Assembly: GCA_035760705.1 (NCBI GenBank)
Contig: DASTSL010000019.1
Location: 1 to 43,978, forward strand
Length of the DNA stretch: 43,978 bases
DNA from: Allomeiothermus sp035760705
GTDB taxonomy: Bacteria > Deinococcota > Deinococci > Deinococcales > Thermaceae
Direction: 5' to 3'
The notes under the pieces were generated by a model. The model was given only the letters and a program-made list of their open reading frames with translations. It was not told where the DNA came from and ran no database searches. Position 1 is the first letter of the stretch. Every line of letters begins with the position of its first letter. Both the position numbers and the translations under genes were made by a program. Positions 25,198 through 32,935 of this stretch are shown here, one piece after another.

Positions 25198-27024
25198 TCA
25201 CCTCGGACGAAATAGGCTGATCGTTCCGCCCCTGGCGGCAGTACCGCTGCCCACCGCGAGGGTGCCCTGACGGCTCCAGGCCAGGGCATAGAGGGGCCTC
25301 GAGAACCCCGGCAAAGTCTGCAAAAGGCGACCCTCTATACTCCAGATGCGCACGGTTTGGTCCCAACTCGCGCTCAGCAAACTCTTGCCGTCAGGGCTGA
25401 AAATGACCTTCTGCACGGCGTTGGTATGGCCTCGCAAGACCCGGAGTTCCTGGCCGGTTCGGGCATCCCACAGCTTGAGGGTGTTGTCGTGGCTGGCGCT
25501 CGCCAAGAGCCGCCCGTCGGTGCTATAGGCCAAGCCGTACACCGCCCCATCATGGCTCGGCTCGACGAGATCGCCCTGTCCGGCATAGCCGGGCCGGGGT
25601 GGGGGAAAGCTCAGGAGGGGCTGGCCCTGGGCGGTCCACAGGCGGATCTTGCCGTCGGCCCCGGCGCTGGCCAGAGTATGTCCGTCGGGGCTGAAGCTTG
25701 CCGCCAGCACGTTCGACTCGTGGGCGCGGAAGTCACGGAGGAACCGCCCGGTCTGGGGGTCCCAGAACTTGAGGAGTTCATCCCCGCCCCCGCTCACCAA
25801 CAGGGGCAGGGTGGGGTGAAAGGCCAGGGCCCATACGCCGTCGCCGTGCGGCCCCAATTGGCGGAGTAGCTTCCCGCTGGCGACCTCCCATAGCCGAATC
25901 CACCCGTCCTGGCTGCCGCCCGCTAGGGTCTTTCCGTCCGGGCTAAAGGCCAGGGTGGTGAGGGCCAGCATGGGGCCGGACAGGGTTCGCAGCGGGCGGC
26001 CCCGCTCGTCCCAGAGCCGCACCGTTTTGTCGCTGCCCCCGCTCGCCAGGATGCGCCCGTCGGGGCTATAGGCTAGCGCGGGAACCGAGGTGGCGAAGGG
26101 CTCGAGCGCTCCCTCCGCGCGTCCGCTGGCGGCATTCCACAGCCAAGCCCGCCCGTCGTCGCCCCCGCTCACCAGAGTTTGGCCGTCCGGGCTGAAGGCC
26201 AGTGCGAGCGCGGTGGCCCCGGGGGAGAGGCCGCGCAGCTTTTGGCCTCGAGCGTTCCAGATCGAGATTTGCTCGTCCTGCCCGGCGCTGGCCAGCACCC
26301 CACCGGGGCCGTAAGCCAAAGCGCTCACCGGCAGCTGGTGGGCCGGGAGCATCCGCAGCAACTCGCCCCCCAGGCCCCACACCCATACCGCGCCGTCACG
26401 GTTGCCTACGGCGAAGCGGTCTCCTTCCCGGGCGAAGACGAGCGCGTAGATCCCCCCGCCGCTGCTCAGGCTATCGCGCAAGCTTCCCTCGACGCTCCAG
26501 ACTCGAGCCTTCCCGTCCAGCCCTCCGCTCACCAGGGTCTTCCCGTCGGGGCTGAAGGCCGCGCTGTAGACCCAGCCCTGGTGGGCCTCGAGGGTCTGGA
26601 GCAACTCGCCCCCTAGCTTCCATAGCCGAATCTTCCCGTCCGAACCCGCCCCGAAGATTTCCTCTCCATCGGGGCCGAACCCCACCGACCAGATCTCGCC
26701 GCTCGTTCGCAGGGTGCGCTCGGTCTGACCGCTGGCCAGCTTCCATAGCCGCAGGGTGCCGTCGGCGCTGCCCGAGAGCAGGAGGTCTCCGCCGGGGCTG
26801 AAGGCCAGGGAGCGCACGGTGTCGGTGTGCCCCAGCAGGGTGCGCTTTAGGGTACGGCCCTGATAAAGCTGGATGTAAAGGTCGGCGGCCAGGGCTAGGG
26901 TTCGCCCGTCCGGGCTGTAGGCGACCGCCGTGACCGGGCTGCGGTGCCCGGAGATCTCTCCGGCGGGTGAGAGCTGGGCCAGTGCTAGGCCAAAAGCAAT
27001 CCCCAGGGCCAACGTCCAACGCAT
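25198..27024 (-). CDS. secreted WD40 repeat protein, 14 repeats
   Basis: 608 residues. A signal peptide (about 1-17, ending ALAQ) is followed by fourteen WD40 repeats I can delimit by eye, most with FSPDGKTLxSGxxDGxxRLW. Fourteen repeats make two seven-bladed propellers. No enzymatic or kinase domain is attached. It presumably acts as a scaffold outside the membrane; the partner is unknown. TAGCCT lies 5 bases before the ATG, so translation may be leaderless. The gene after it is convergent. Confidence 0.9.
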   Translation of the reverse strand: MRWTLALGIAFGLALAQLSPAGEISGHRSPVTAVAYSPDGRTLALAADLYIQLYQGRTLKRTLLGHTDTVRSLAFSPGGDLLLSGSADGTLRLWKLASGQTERTLRTSGEIWSVGFGPDGEEIFGAGSDGKIRLWKLGGELLQTLEAHQGWVYSAAFSPDGKTLVSGGLDGKARVWSVEGSLRDSLSSGGGIYALVFAREGDRFAVGNRDGAVWVWGLGGELLRMLPAHQLPVSALAYGPGGVLASAGQDEQISIWNARGQKLRGLSPGATALALAFSPDGQTLVSGGDDGRAWLWNAASGRAEGALEPFATSVPALAYSPDGRILASGGSDKTVRLWDERGRPLRTLSGPMLALTTLAFSPDGKTLAGGSQDGWIRLWEVASGKLLRQLGPHGDGVWALAFHPTLPLLVSGGGDELLKFWDPQTGRFLRDFRAHESNVLAASFSPDGHTLASAGADGKIRLWTAQGQPLLSFPPPRPGYAGQGDLVEPSHDGAVYGLAYSTDGRLLASASHDNTLKLWDARTGQELRVLRGHTNAVQKVIFSPDGKSLLSASWDQTVRIWSIEGRLLQTLPGFSRPLYALAWSRQGTLAVGSGTAARGGTISLFRPR

Positions 27025-27055
27025 GTGTTCAGGCTATGCTACAAAGCTCTGGTCT

Positions 27056-27182
27056 CCATCCACCGTAGGGTGGATTTGCCGGGGATAGCCCGCCCCCTCC
27101 GGCTTCCGGCTGCCTTGGGAGAGGGTAGAGAGAGGGAGAGGGGGAGAAAAAACCGTCACTGCTCTTGGCTTTTGCTCCTCTT
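27056..27182. repeat. palindrome and dispersed repeat upstream of birA
   Basis: ATCCACC, 4 bases, GGTGGAT forms a short palindrome near 27059-27076; the similar one near 19673 is also followed by a leaderless gene. Positions 27134-27182 share three words in the same order with 19024-19101. Confidence 0.4.
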
Positions 27183-27225
27183 CTAGCGCTACGCGCCAAC
27201 CCCTCCCCCCATCTCCGCTTGGGGG

Positions 27226-27231
27226 TAAAAT
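27226..27231 (+). promoter_or_regulatory. -10 box for birA
   Basis: TAAAAT, 5 bases before the GTG at 27237. Confidence 0.5.
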
Positions 27232-27236
27232 CGGGC

Positions 27237-27983
27237 GTGTTTGGCGAGTTGAAGCCGGAGGTTTTGCTCCCCTTGCTCGAGACCCCACTGGGGCGGGCTT
27301 ACCGCTACCTGGGGCGCACCACCTCCACCCAGGACGCGGTGAAAGCCTGGGCCGAGGAGGGGGCCCCCGAAGGGGCCCTGGTGGTCGCGGAGACACAGGA
27401 AAAGGGCCGCGGGCGGCGGGGGCGGCCCTGGCAGAGTGCGCCCGGGGCCAGCCTCACCTTCTCGGTGCTGCTGCGCCCTCGGCTTCCACCGGAGCGCTTT
27501 CCCCTCCTCTCCTTCGCCGCCGGGGTCGCCCTGCGCGAGGCCTGCGGGGTGGGCGGGCTCAAGTGGCCCAACGACCTGCTGGCCCCGGATGGCCGCAAGC
27601 TGGCAGGGATCTTGCTCGAGGCGGGGCGCGGATACGTCGTCTTAGGGGTCGGCCTCAATATCCGGGAAGCTCCGCCCGGTGCGGCGGCCCTGGCCGAGTT
27701 CGGCCCGGTGGACCGGCTGGAGGTGCTCGCCGGTTTTCTCAACCGGCTGGGACATTCCTACGCTTCGCTCGAGGATAAGGTAAGCCAGGTGCTCACGGCC
27801 TGGCGGCGCTATAGCCTCACCCTGGGCCAGGAAGTATCGCTCGAGACCCCCCAGGGACCTCTTCGGGGCCGGGCTGCGGATATCGCCGAGGACGGTTCCC
27901 TATTGATGGAGGTTTCGGGTACAATTCGGCGCGTCACCTCGGGTGATGTAGCCCTGATCGGAACGTTTGGCGAACGACCTTAG
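27237..27983 (+). CDS. birA: biotin--[acetyl-CoA carboxylase] ligase, without repressor domain
   Basis: 248 residues. It joins biotin to the carrier lysine of biotin enzymes through biotinyl-AMP. The catalytic core shows STQDAVKAW, the biotinoyl-AMP loop KGRGRRGRPWQS, LKWPNDL and GVGLNI, and a C-terminal SH3-like part (GRAADIAEDGSLLME). The usual N-terminal helix-turn-helix of BirA repressors is absent, so it is a pure ligase. I chose the GTG at 27237: the -10 box lies 5 bases upstream, while the upstream in-frame ATG at 27165 is in repeat sequence. It is directly followed by bioY. Confidence 0.92.
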   Translation: MFGELKPEVLLPLLETPLGRAYRYLGRTTSTQDAVKAWAEEGAPEGALVVAETQEKGRGRRGRPWQSAPGASLTFSVLLRPRLPPERFPLLSFAAGVALREACGVGGLKWPNDLLAPDGRKLAGILLEAGRGYVVLGVGLNIREAPPGAAALAEFGPVDRLEVLAGFLNRLGHSYASLEDKVSQVLTAWRRYSLTLGQEVSLETPQGPLRGRAADIAEDGSLLMEVSGTIRRVTSGDVALIGTFGERP

Positions 27984-27994
27984 GAGGTGTAAGT

Positions 27995-28588
27995 ATGAAC
28001 CCGACTCGAGCCCTTCCTTATCTGCCCCTTGCCAAATCCCTATTGCCCGCCCGTACCCTCACCCGTGACCTGGCGTTGGTGGTGGCGGGCTGCTTGTTCG
28101 TGGCCCTCAGCGCGCAGTTCGCGATCGGAACCCCGGTGCCCATCACCGGGCAGACTTTCGGGGTGCTCTTGGTGGGCGCGGCGCTGGGCGGACGGCTGGG
28201 TTTTTTGGCCTTGGTCACCTACGTCCTAGCGGGCAGCCTGGGGGCTCCTTTCTTTGCCGGGGGCGCTTCGGGGATCGGCAAAGGCCTGACGCTGGGCTAT
28301 CTGGTGGCTTTCCCCATCGCGGCCTGGCTGGTGGGCTACTTGGTCGAGCGCTTCGGGGCCGACCGCAGCTTCTTCAAGACCCTGGGCCTGATGCTGGGCG
28401 CGAGCCTCCTCATCTACGCCATCGGGGTGCCCTGGCTGGGTTACGTGGGCTTCAACCTGGGGATCTTCAAGGATTGGAACACGGTGATCGCGGCGGGGAT
28501 GACCAAATTCCTCATCGGTGACCTGCTCAAAGCGGTGCTGGCGGCTTCGCTGTTGCCGGTGGCATGGCGGTTCGTGGGTCAAAAATAG
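27995..28588 (+). CDS. bioY: biotin transporter substrate-binding subunit BioY
   Basis: 197 residues with about six membrane helices. It is the S-component of an ECF-type biotin importer. The family motif is visible: PVPITGQTFGVLLVGAALGGRLG, then TYVLAGSLGAPFFAGG, and the conserved GY near KGLTLGYLVAF. AGGAGGTG before the ATG gives a strong ribosome binding site. It is 11 bases after birA, so uptake and attachment of biotin are co-expressed. EcfA/EcfT partners are not in the window. Confidence 0.93.
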   Translation: MNPTRALPYLPLAKSLLPARTLTRDLALVVAGCLFVALSAQFAIGTPVPITGQTFGVLLVGAALGGRLGFLALVTYVLAGSLGAPFFAGGASGIGKGLTLGYLVAFPIAAWLVGYLVERFGADRSFFKTLGLMLGASLLIYAIGVPWLGYVGFNLGIFKDWNTVIAAGMTKFLIGDLLKAVLAASLLPVAWRFVGQK

Positions 28589-28647
28589 CGTGGGTGTCGT
28601 TGTAGGGCCGGGTCTGTAGCGCTCTGCGCCGGACTCGGCTTTCGATT

Positions 28648-28653
28648 TACAAT
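28648..28653 (+). promoter_or_regulatory. -10 box for the isochorismatase gene
   Basis: TACAAT, 6 bases before the ATG at 28660. Confidence 0.55.
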
Positions 28654-28659
28654 CGGATC

Positions 28660-29250
28660 ATGGTCGAAGTCCCCGAGATCCCCAAACAGGCCGAGGTGGT
28701 GCTGCCTGCCACAGAGACCGCCCTGATCGTGGTGGACATGCAGAACGACTTCGTGCAGCCAGAGGGAACCCTTTTCGTTCCCGAAGCGCCCAAGACCGTT
28801 CCGGCGATCCGGCGCCTGCTCGAGAAGGCCCGGGAGGCCGGGGTCAAGGTGGTCTACACCCAGGACTGGCACCCCGAGAACGACCCCGAGTTTGGCATCT
28901 GGCCGCGCCACGTCGTGCAGGGCACCTGGGGGGCTCAGATTGTGGACGAACTCAAGCCCCTACCCGGCGAAACCGTGCTGCAAAAAGCCCGCTACGACGG
29001 TTTCTATGGCACCCAACTGGACCACCTCCTGCGCCTGTGGGGCATCAAAAACGTGGTGGTGGTCGGGACTGTGGCGAACATCTGCGTGCTGCACACCGCC
29101 GGGAGTGCGGCTTTGCGCTGGTACAACGTGGTTTTGCCCGAGGACGGCACCAGTGCGCTCACGCCCTTCGACCTCGAGAGCGCCCTGCGCCAAGTCTCCT
29201 TTCTCTACCAGGGGAAAATCACCACCGTAGATGGGGTGAAGTTTGTCTAG
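28660..29250 (+). CDS. isochorismatase-family cysteine hydrolase (nicotinamidase-like)
   Basis: 196 residues. The catalytic triad of the family is present: Asp in LIVVDMQNDF, Lys in LQKARYDGFY and the nucleophile Cys in VGTVANICVLHTAG. TQDWHPENDPEF and WPRHVVQGTWGA resemble the metal-binding and substrate segments of nicotinamidases (PncA), so nicotinamide deamidation in NAD salvage is the best guess; a ureidoacrylate or other amide hydrolase is possible. TACAAT 6 bases upstream indicates a leaderless start. The DNA glycosylase gene overlaps its end. Confidence 0.85.
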   Translation: MVEVPEIPKQAEVVLPATETALIVVDMQNDFVQPEGTLFVPEAPKTVPAIRRLLEKAREAGVKVVYTQDWHPENDPEFGIWPRHVVQGTWGAQIVDELKPLPGETVLQKARYDGFYGTQLDHLLRLWGIKNVVVVGTVANICVLHTAGSAALRWYNVVLPEDGTSALTPFDLESALRQVSFLYQGKITTVDGVKFV

Positions 29251-29881
29251 GCCGCAGCGGGAGACGCCAAAGGCTCAACGCCGAACACAAAACGCACAGC
29301 GCGAGGGGTTGGGCAATCTGCTCACCGATCCGCGGTTGCACCCCCTCATCGAGCGGCACGGCCCCGCACCTTTTCACCCGAACCCGGTCAAGGTCGAGCC
29401 GCCGTTTCGTACGCTGGTCAGTTCCATCGTGGGACAGCAGCTCTCCGGCAAGGCCGCCGAGACCATCTGGCGGCGGTTGGAAGCTCGTTACCTCATCGAA
29501 CCGCAGGCCCTTTACCAGGCCGACCCCGACGATCTGCGCTCGCTGGGTTTATCCCGGGCCAAGGCCAGCTACGTCATCGATCTGTCGCGGTTTGCCCTCG
29601 AGGGCGGGCTCGAGGACATCGAAACCCAGCCCGACCAGGAAATCATTGCCCACCTCATCCAGGTCAAGGGCATCGGCGTGTGGAGCGTGCAGATGTTTTT
29701 GATGTTCGGCCTGGGCCGCCCGGACGTGTGGCCGGTCCTGGATCTGGGGATCCGCAAGGGGGCCCAGAGGCTCTACGGCGTGACCACCCAGGTCGAACTG
29801 CTCGAGCTGGGCGAGCGCTTCCGCCCCTACCGCTCACATGCCGCCTGGTATTTGTGGCGGGCGCTGGAGAAAACCCAGTAG
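29243..29881 (+). CDS. DNA-3-methyladenine glycosylase II-like (HhH-GPD)
   Basis: 212 residues. It removes alkylated bases from DNA in base excision repair. The helix-hairpin-helix (HLIQVKGIGVWSVQMFLMF) and catalytic Asp region (VWPVLDLGIRKG) are typical of the AlkA group, as are ASSIVGQQLSGKAA-like residues near the N-terminus (VSSIVGQQLSGKAAETI). The start is doubtful: a TTG at 29243 overlaps the previous stop codon, and the first 22 residues (PKAQRRTQNAQRE) look like translated AACGC-type repeat. A TTG at 29309 would remove them. Confidence 0.85.
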   Translation: MSRPQRETPKAQRRTQNAQREGLGNLLTDPRLHPLIERHGPAPFHPNPVKVEPPFRTLVSSIVGQQLSGKAAETIWRRLEARYLIEPQALYQADPDDLRSLGLSRAKASYVIDLSRFALEGGLEDIETQPDQEIIAHLIQVKGIGVWSVQMFLMFGLGRPDVWPVLDLGIRKGAQRLYGVTTQVELLELGERFRPYRSHAAWYLWRALEKTQ

Positions 29882-30126
29882 TCACCTGGCTCCCACCTGG
29901 GGTTTCTCTCCCGCAAGAGCGTTCTGCGCCAAGCCCCGGGGGGGAGGGATTCTCTCTTTTGGAGCACGACATGTTGGCTTTGGAGGCCGCTCGAGCCAAG
30001 TGCGCCCAGGGTAGAAGGGTGGGGTTGATTGGCGGAAGGATGGGTGTCCGGGGTGTGTGGCGCGGTCGGGTGCGCTACCCTTTTTCCATCCATCCCGTTT
30101 CTGGGGAGATCCTTAGCCACCCACTT

Positions 30127-31263
30127 CTACCGCGTCTGGCTCGAGCCGAACATCAGCAGCATCCCGTTGCGGTCATCGGTGATGAGGAGGGTTCCGTTTG
30201 GCCCCGGCTTCAGGTCTACCGGGGCACCCGGCTTTCCACCGGGGAAAACCCAGTTCTGGATCAGTTCTACAGGCCGGTCGCTGGGGATTCCCCGTGCGTC
30301 TACTGGCAAGGCCACCAGCCGATGACCGGTCGGGCGGTAGCCGTGGTAACCCACCACCAGCCACCCCCGATACGCCGGGGGACCAGTCAGCCAGTACGTC
30401 ATGCCCAGCGGAGCGGCGTGAGCCGGGAGCAGTACCAGGGGCTTTTGGGTCTGGGCACAATCGAAGCGGGGGAACTCGGGGGCGTTGACCTGGTTGTCAT
30501 AGCAGTAGGGCCAGCCGTAATGGGCGCCCCGAGCCAGGACGTTGAGTTCGTCGTGGGGCAGGGTAGCGTCGTCCAGCTTGGGGTCGGCGGCGTTGATGGC
30601 GTCGCGGGAGTTCTCCCCTTGCAGGATCGTGCCCGAGGGGTGAACCGCCAGGGCCATCGAGTTGCGCAGCCCCTTGGCGTAGACGCTCCAGCCGGTCACC
30701 TTGCCGTCTCGGAAGGTGTACTTGCGGATCAGCCCCTGGGTTTGGGCTTCGGCGCAGACCGCCTTTTTTTTATCCTGCTGGCAGTTATCCGAGCCCGAGC
30801 CCACGTTGACGAACAAATCACCGTTTTTATCGAACACCATCTGGGTAAGGGGGTGACGGCCCTTGCCGGGCAGGTCGCGGATCACGTATTCCTTGACGGG
30901 TTGGGCCGGGTCGAAGCGGAAGATGCGCCCGACCTCGCCCACGTAGACCTTGCCATCCGGCCCCAGGGTGAGGCCGTTGGGGCGATCCAACCCGGTGAAG
31001 ATCCGCTGTCTCACCCAGCGGTTCCCCTGTTTGCGCAAGCGGGTGAGGGCTCCTTGATTGGGGTTCCAGCCGCCCATCTCGACCACCAGGAGGTCGCCGT
31101 TCTCGAGTCCCAGCACCCCCCTGGGAAAATTCAGCTTGTCGCTCACGATGCCCACGCAATAGCCCTGGGCGGTCGTCAGGGAAAGACGCGGCAGGCCCGC
31201 ACAGGTTTGGGCCATCCCCAGGCCCACCAGCAATAAAATCCCCATCGTCAGAAAACGCTTCAT
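30127..31263 (-). CDS. secreted PQQ-dependent sugar/sorbosone dehydrogenase-like protein
   Basis: 378 residues with a signal peptide (about 1-18, ending GMAQ). The mature protein is a six-bladed beta-propeller like soluble glucose dehydrogenase and L-sorbosone dehydrogenase: FPRGVLGLENGDLLVVEMGG, HPLTQMVFDKNGDLFVNVGS, GLRNSMALAVHPSG, HYGWPYC. It probably oxidises a sugar outside the cytoplasm and needs PQQ, but no PQQ synthesis genes are in the window. TAACGT (31270-31275 on the minus strand) is 6 bases before the ATG. Confidence 0.88.
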   Translation of the reverse strand: MKRFLTMGILLLVGLGMAQTCAGLPRLSLTTAQGYCVGIVSDKLNFPRGVLGLENGDLLVVEMGGWNPNQGALTRLRKQGNRWVRQRIFTGLDRPNGLTLGPDGKVYVGEVGRIFRFDPAQPVKEYVIRDLPGKGRHPLTQMVFDKNGDLFVNVGSGSDNCQQDKKKAVCAEAQTQGLIRKYTFRDGKVTGWSVYAKGLRNSMALAVHPSGTILQGENSRDAINAADPKLDDATLPHDELNVLARGAHYGWPYCYDNQVNAPEFPRFDCAQTQKPLVLLPAHAAPLGMTYWLTGPPAYRGWLVVGYHGYRPTGHRLVALPVDARGIPSDRPVELIQNWVFPGGKPGAPVDLKPGPNGTLLITDDRNGMLLMFGSSQTR

Positions 31264-31269
31264 GCATCC

Positions 31270-31275
31270 ACGTTA
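31270..31275 (-). promoter_or_regulatory. -10 box for the dehydrogenase-like gene
   Basis: TAACGT on the minus strand, 6 bases before the ATG at 31263. Confidence 0.45.
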
Positions 31276-31286
31276 AGCCAACGAGA

Positions 31287-32114
31287 TTAGCGCGCGGCGA
31301 GGTCTAAGCCCAACTCGAGCACCCGCGCCCCCGCGAGGAGTGCTCTACGGCCCGCCTCCGAATCCTGGTAGCCCGACAGGAAAAACCGCCAGCCCTCGAG
31401 ATAGAACCCGGCGTAGCGCTGGGCGAACTCGGCCTGGCCCAGTTCTTGAAGTTGGGCGTAAATCTCCGTGCGGTTGCTGCCCCAGGCCCGGTCGAACTCC
31501 ACCCCCAGCAGCGAAAGCACCCTCGAGCCCGCCGGGCCGACCCGCCAAGACAGGTCGCGCAGGGCCAAAAACAGGTACTTGCCGGGTTTGTCAATCCAGG
31601 ATAGCGGAAAACCCGCCAGTATCTCGGGTGGGGCGTATTGGAGCAACTTCTCCCGGTCCAGCTTTCTCATCCCTGTGGTGTTGGTCAGCGGGTGGACTTC
31701 CGAGTAGGGCCGCCCGTACAGGGTTTTGACCGCTCGAGCGGGGGCCGGGGCAAAGCTAGAGAGCATCTCGCGCAACAGGATGATCTGGGGCCGGGGAAGG
31801 TGCAGCGGCTCGGGGACTCGAGCCCGGAACCTGGCCTCGTAGCCCGCCTGAAACTCGAGGGCTCCCTCCAGGGTTCGCAGGCGGCGCTCGTCGTGCAGCA
31901 GGAGCTGGATGTCCACGTCGGAAAGCTCCGGGACGTAATCGAGCGGGCTATCCCAAGCCTTGACCGTGGAGCCTTTGGTGTAGACCCCCTCGACGTTCGC
32001 CGCCGGGGTGAGCTCTAAAAGGGCCTCGAGCACCGCTTCCTGGAAGGCCTCGACCTCGAGGCGGAGCCGGGCTTTGTCGGGGTAGCGCTCGTCCCAAACC
32101 GGGGCTTCGGGCAT
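31287..32114 (-). CDS. nucleotidyltransferase-fold protein
   Basis: 275 residues. The segment GVYTKGSTVKAWDSPLDYVP followed by ELSDVDIQLLL carries the G-S and D-x-D motif of the polymerase-beta-like nucleotidyltransferase fold, with an insertion between them. The C-terminal half is helical. The target (antibiotic, nucleotide, protein or RNA) is unknown. TAGAAT lies 8 bases before the ATG. It is divergent from the phosphatase at 32185, with 70 bases between the starts. Confidence 0.75.
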   Translation of the reverse strand: MPEAPVWDERYPDKARLRLEVEAFQEAVLEALLELTPAANVEGVYTKGSTVKAWDSPLDYVPELSDVDIQLLLHDERRLRTLEGALEFQAGYEARFRARVPEPLHLPRPQIILLREMLSSFAPAPARAVKTLYGRPYSEVHPLTNTTGMRKLDREKLLQYAPPEILAGFPLSWIDKPGKYLFLALRDLSWRVGPAGSRVLSLLGVEFDRAWGSNRTEIYAQLQELGQAEFAQRYAGFYLEGWRFFLSGYQDSEAGRRALLAGARVLELGLDLAAR

Positions 32115-32122
32115 AGAGCGGG

Positions 32123-32128
32123 ATTCTA
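32123..32128 (-). promoter_or_regulatory. -10 box for the nucleotidyltransferase-fold gene
   Basis: TAGAAT on the minus strand, 8 bases before the ATG at 32114. Confidence 0.4.
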
Positions 32129-32170
32129 CCCGACCTTAAGACGCCCTACAACCGGCCCGGTTTCTCCCGG

Positions 32171-32176
32171 TACACT
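32171..32176 (+). promoter_or_regulatory. -10 box for the histidine phosphatase gene
   Basis: TACACT, 8 bases before the ATG at 32185. Confidence 0.4.
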
Positions 32177-32184
32177 GCTGAGGG

Positions 32185-32850
32185 ATGGAAGTTTGGTGGA
32201 TTCGTCACGGCGAGAGCGAATCGAACGCGGGGCTGCGCACCGAGAGCGACCGGGGCAACCCCTTGAGCGCCAAGGGCCAGGCCGAAGCCATCCTGATCCC
32301 CGACGCCTTTGAGCGAGCGCCCTCGCTCGTCGTCACCTCGCCCTACGTCCGCACCCTTCAGACTGCCCTGCCCTTGCTGCGGCGCTTCCCCGACGTGGCC
32401 CACGAGGAGTGGCCGGTGCAGGAGTACACCTGGCTCTCCACCCTTCGCCGCCGCAACACCACCTCGCAAGAGCGGATGCCCTGGGCCAAGGCCCACTTCG
32501 AGCGCTTCGACCCGCATTTTGTAGACGGGGAGGGGGCAGAGTCCTTCGTGGAGTTCATGGGCCGGGTGCAGGGGGCCCTCGAGCGCCTTCGTCGGCTCGA
32601 GCACGACTTCGTGGTGGTCTTCTGTCACGGGGCTTTTATCCGCGCCCTTTTGTGGAGCCAGCTTACCCGCCCCAAGGTGCTCGACTCGGCGGCCATGCAG
32701 AAGTTCGTCTATTTCGACATGGCGGTGAACGTTCCCAACGCCTCCATCACCAAGATGCACCTCCACGCCAAGCACGTCTTCTTCACCCCGCCGCTGGTGG
32801 ATCACCTCGAGCGCATGCACATGGAACCCAGCCAGGCCAGCGATGCTTGA
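32185..32850 (+). CDS. histidine phosphatase family protein
   Basis: 221 residues of the phosphoglycerate-mutase-like superfamily. The phospho-acceptor His is in WWIRHGESESN. The matching Arg is in VVTSPYVRTLQTA, the Glu region is in YTWLSTL, and the second His is in VFCHGAFIRALLW. The substrate cannot be told: phosphosugar, phosphonucleotide and cobalamin-pathway phosphatases share these motifs. The start has TACACT 8 bases upstream and a weak GAGGG, so leaderless and SD-driven initiation are both possible. Confidence 0.87.
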   Translation: MEVWWIRHGESESNAGLRTESDRGNPLSAKGQAEAILIPDAFERAPSLVVTSPYVRTLQTALPLLRRFPDVAHEEWPVQEYTWLSTLRRRNTTSQERMPWAKAHFERFDPHFVDGEGAESFVEFMGRVQGALERLRRLEHDFVVVFCHGAFIRALLWSQLTRPKVLDSAAMQKFVYFDMAVNVPNASITKMHLHAKHVFFTPPLVDHLERMHMEPSQASDA

Positions 32851-32876
32851 TAAGACGCATACTGCTCATCGCTCAT

Positions 32877-32935
32877 CACTAAGAGCTTTTGCAATCCGCT
32901 ATACGCCACACGCAATCCGCACTAAGCTCTTAGTG
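32877..32935. repeat. 12-bp inverted repeat spanning the promoter of the next gene
   Basis: CACTAAGAGCTT (32877-32888) is perfectly complementary to AAGCTCTTAGTG (32924-32935). Between them GCAATCCGC occurs twice (32891-32899, 32912-32920). The right arm contains the TAAGCT -10 box and reaches the first base of the GTG start codon. Confidence 0.65.

Noticed and set aside
27025..27236. A biotin riboswitch or BirA operator ahead of birA-bioY
   Set aside because: No known biotin-responsive RNA exists to compare, the ligase lacks a DNA-binding domain, and only a short palindrome is visible.
29680..31236. A 518-codon plus-strand open frame
   Set aside because: It is antisense to the sorbosone-dehydrogenase-like gene and crosses the end of the glycosylase gene; no recognisable protein.
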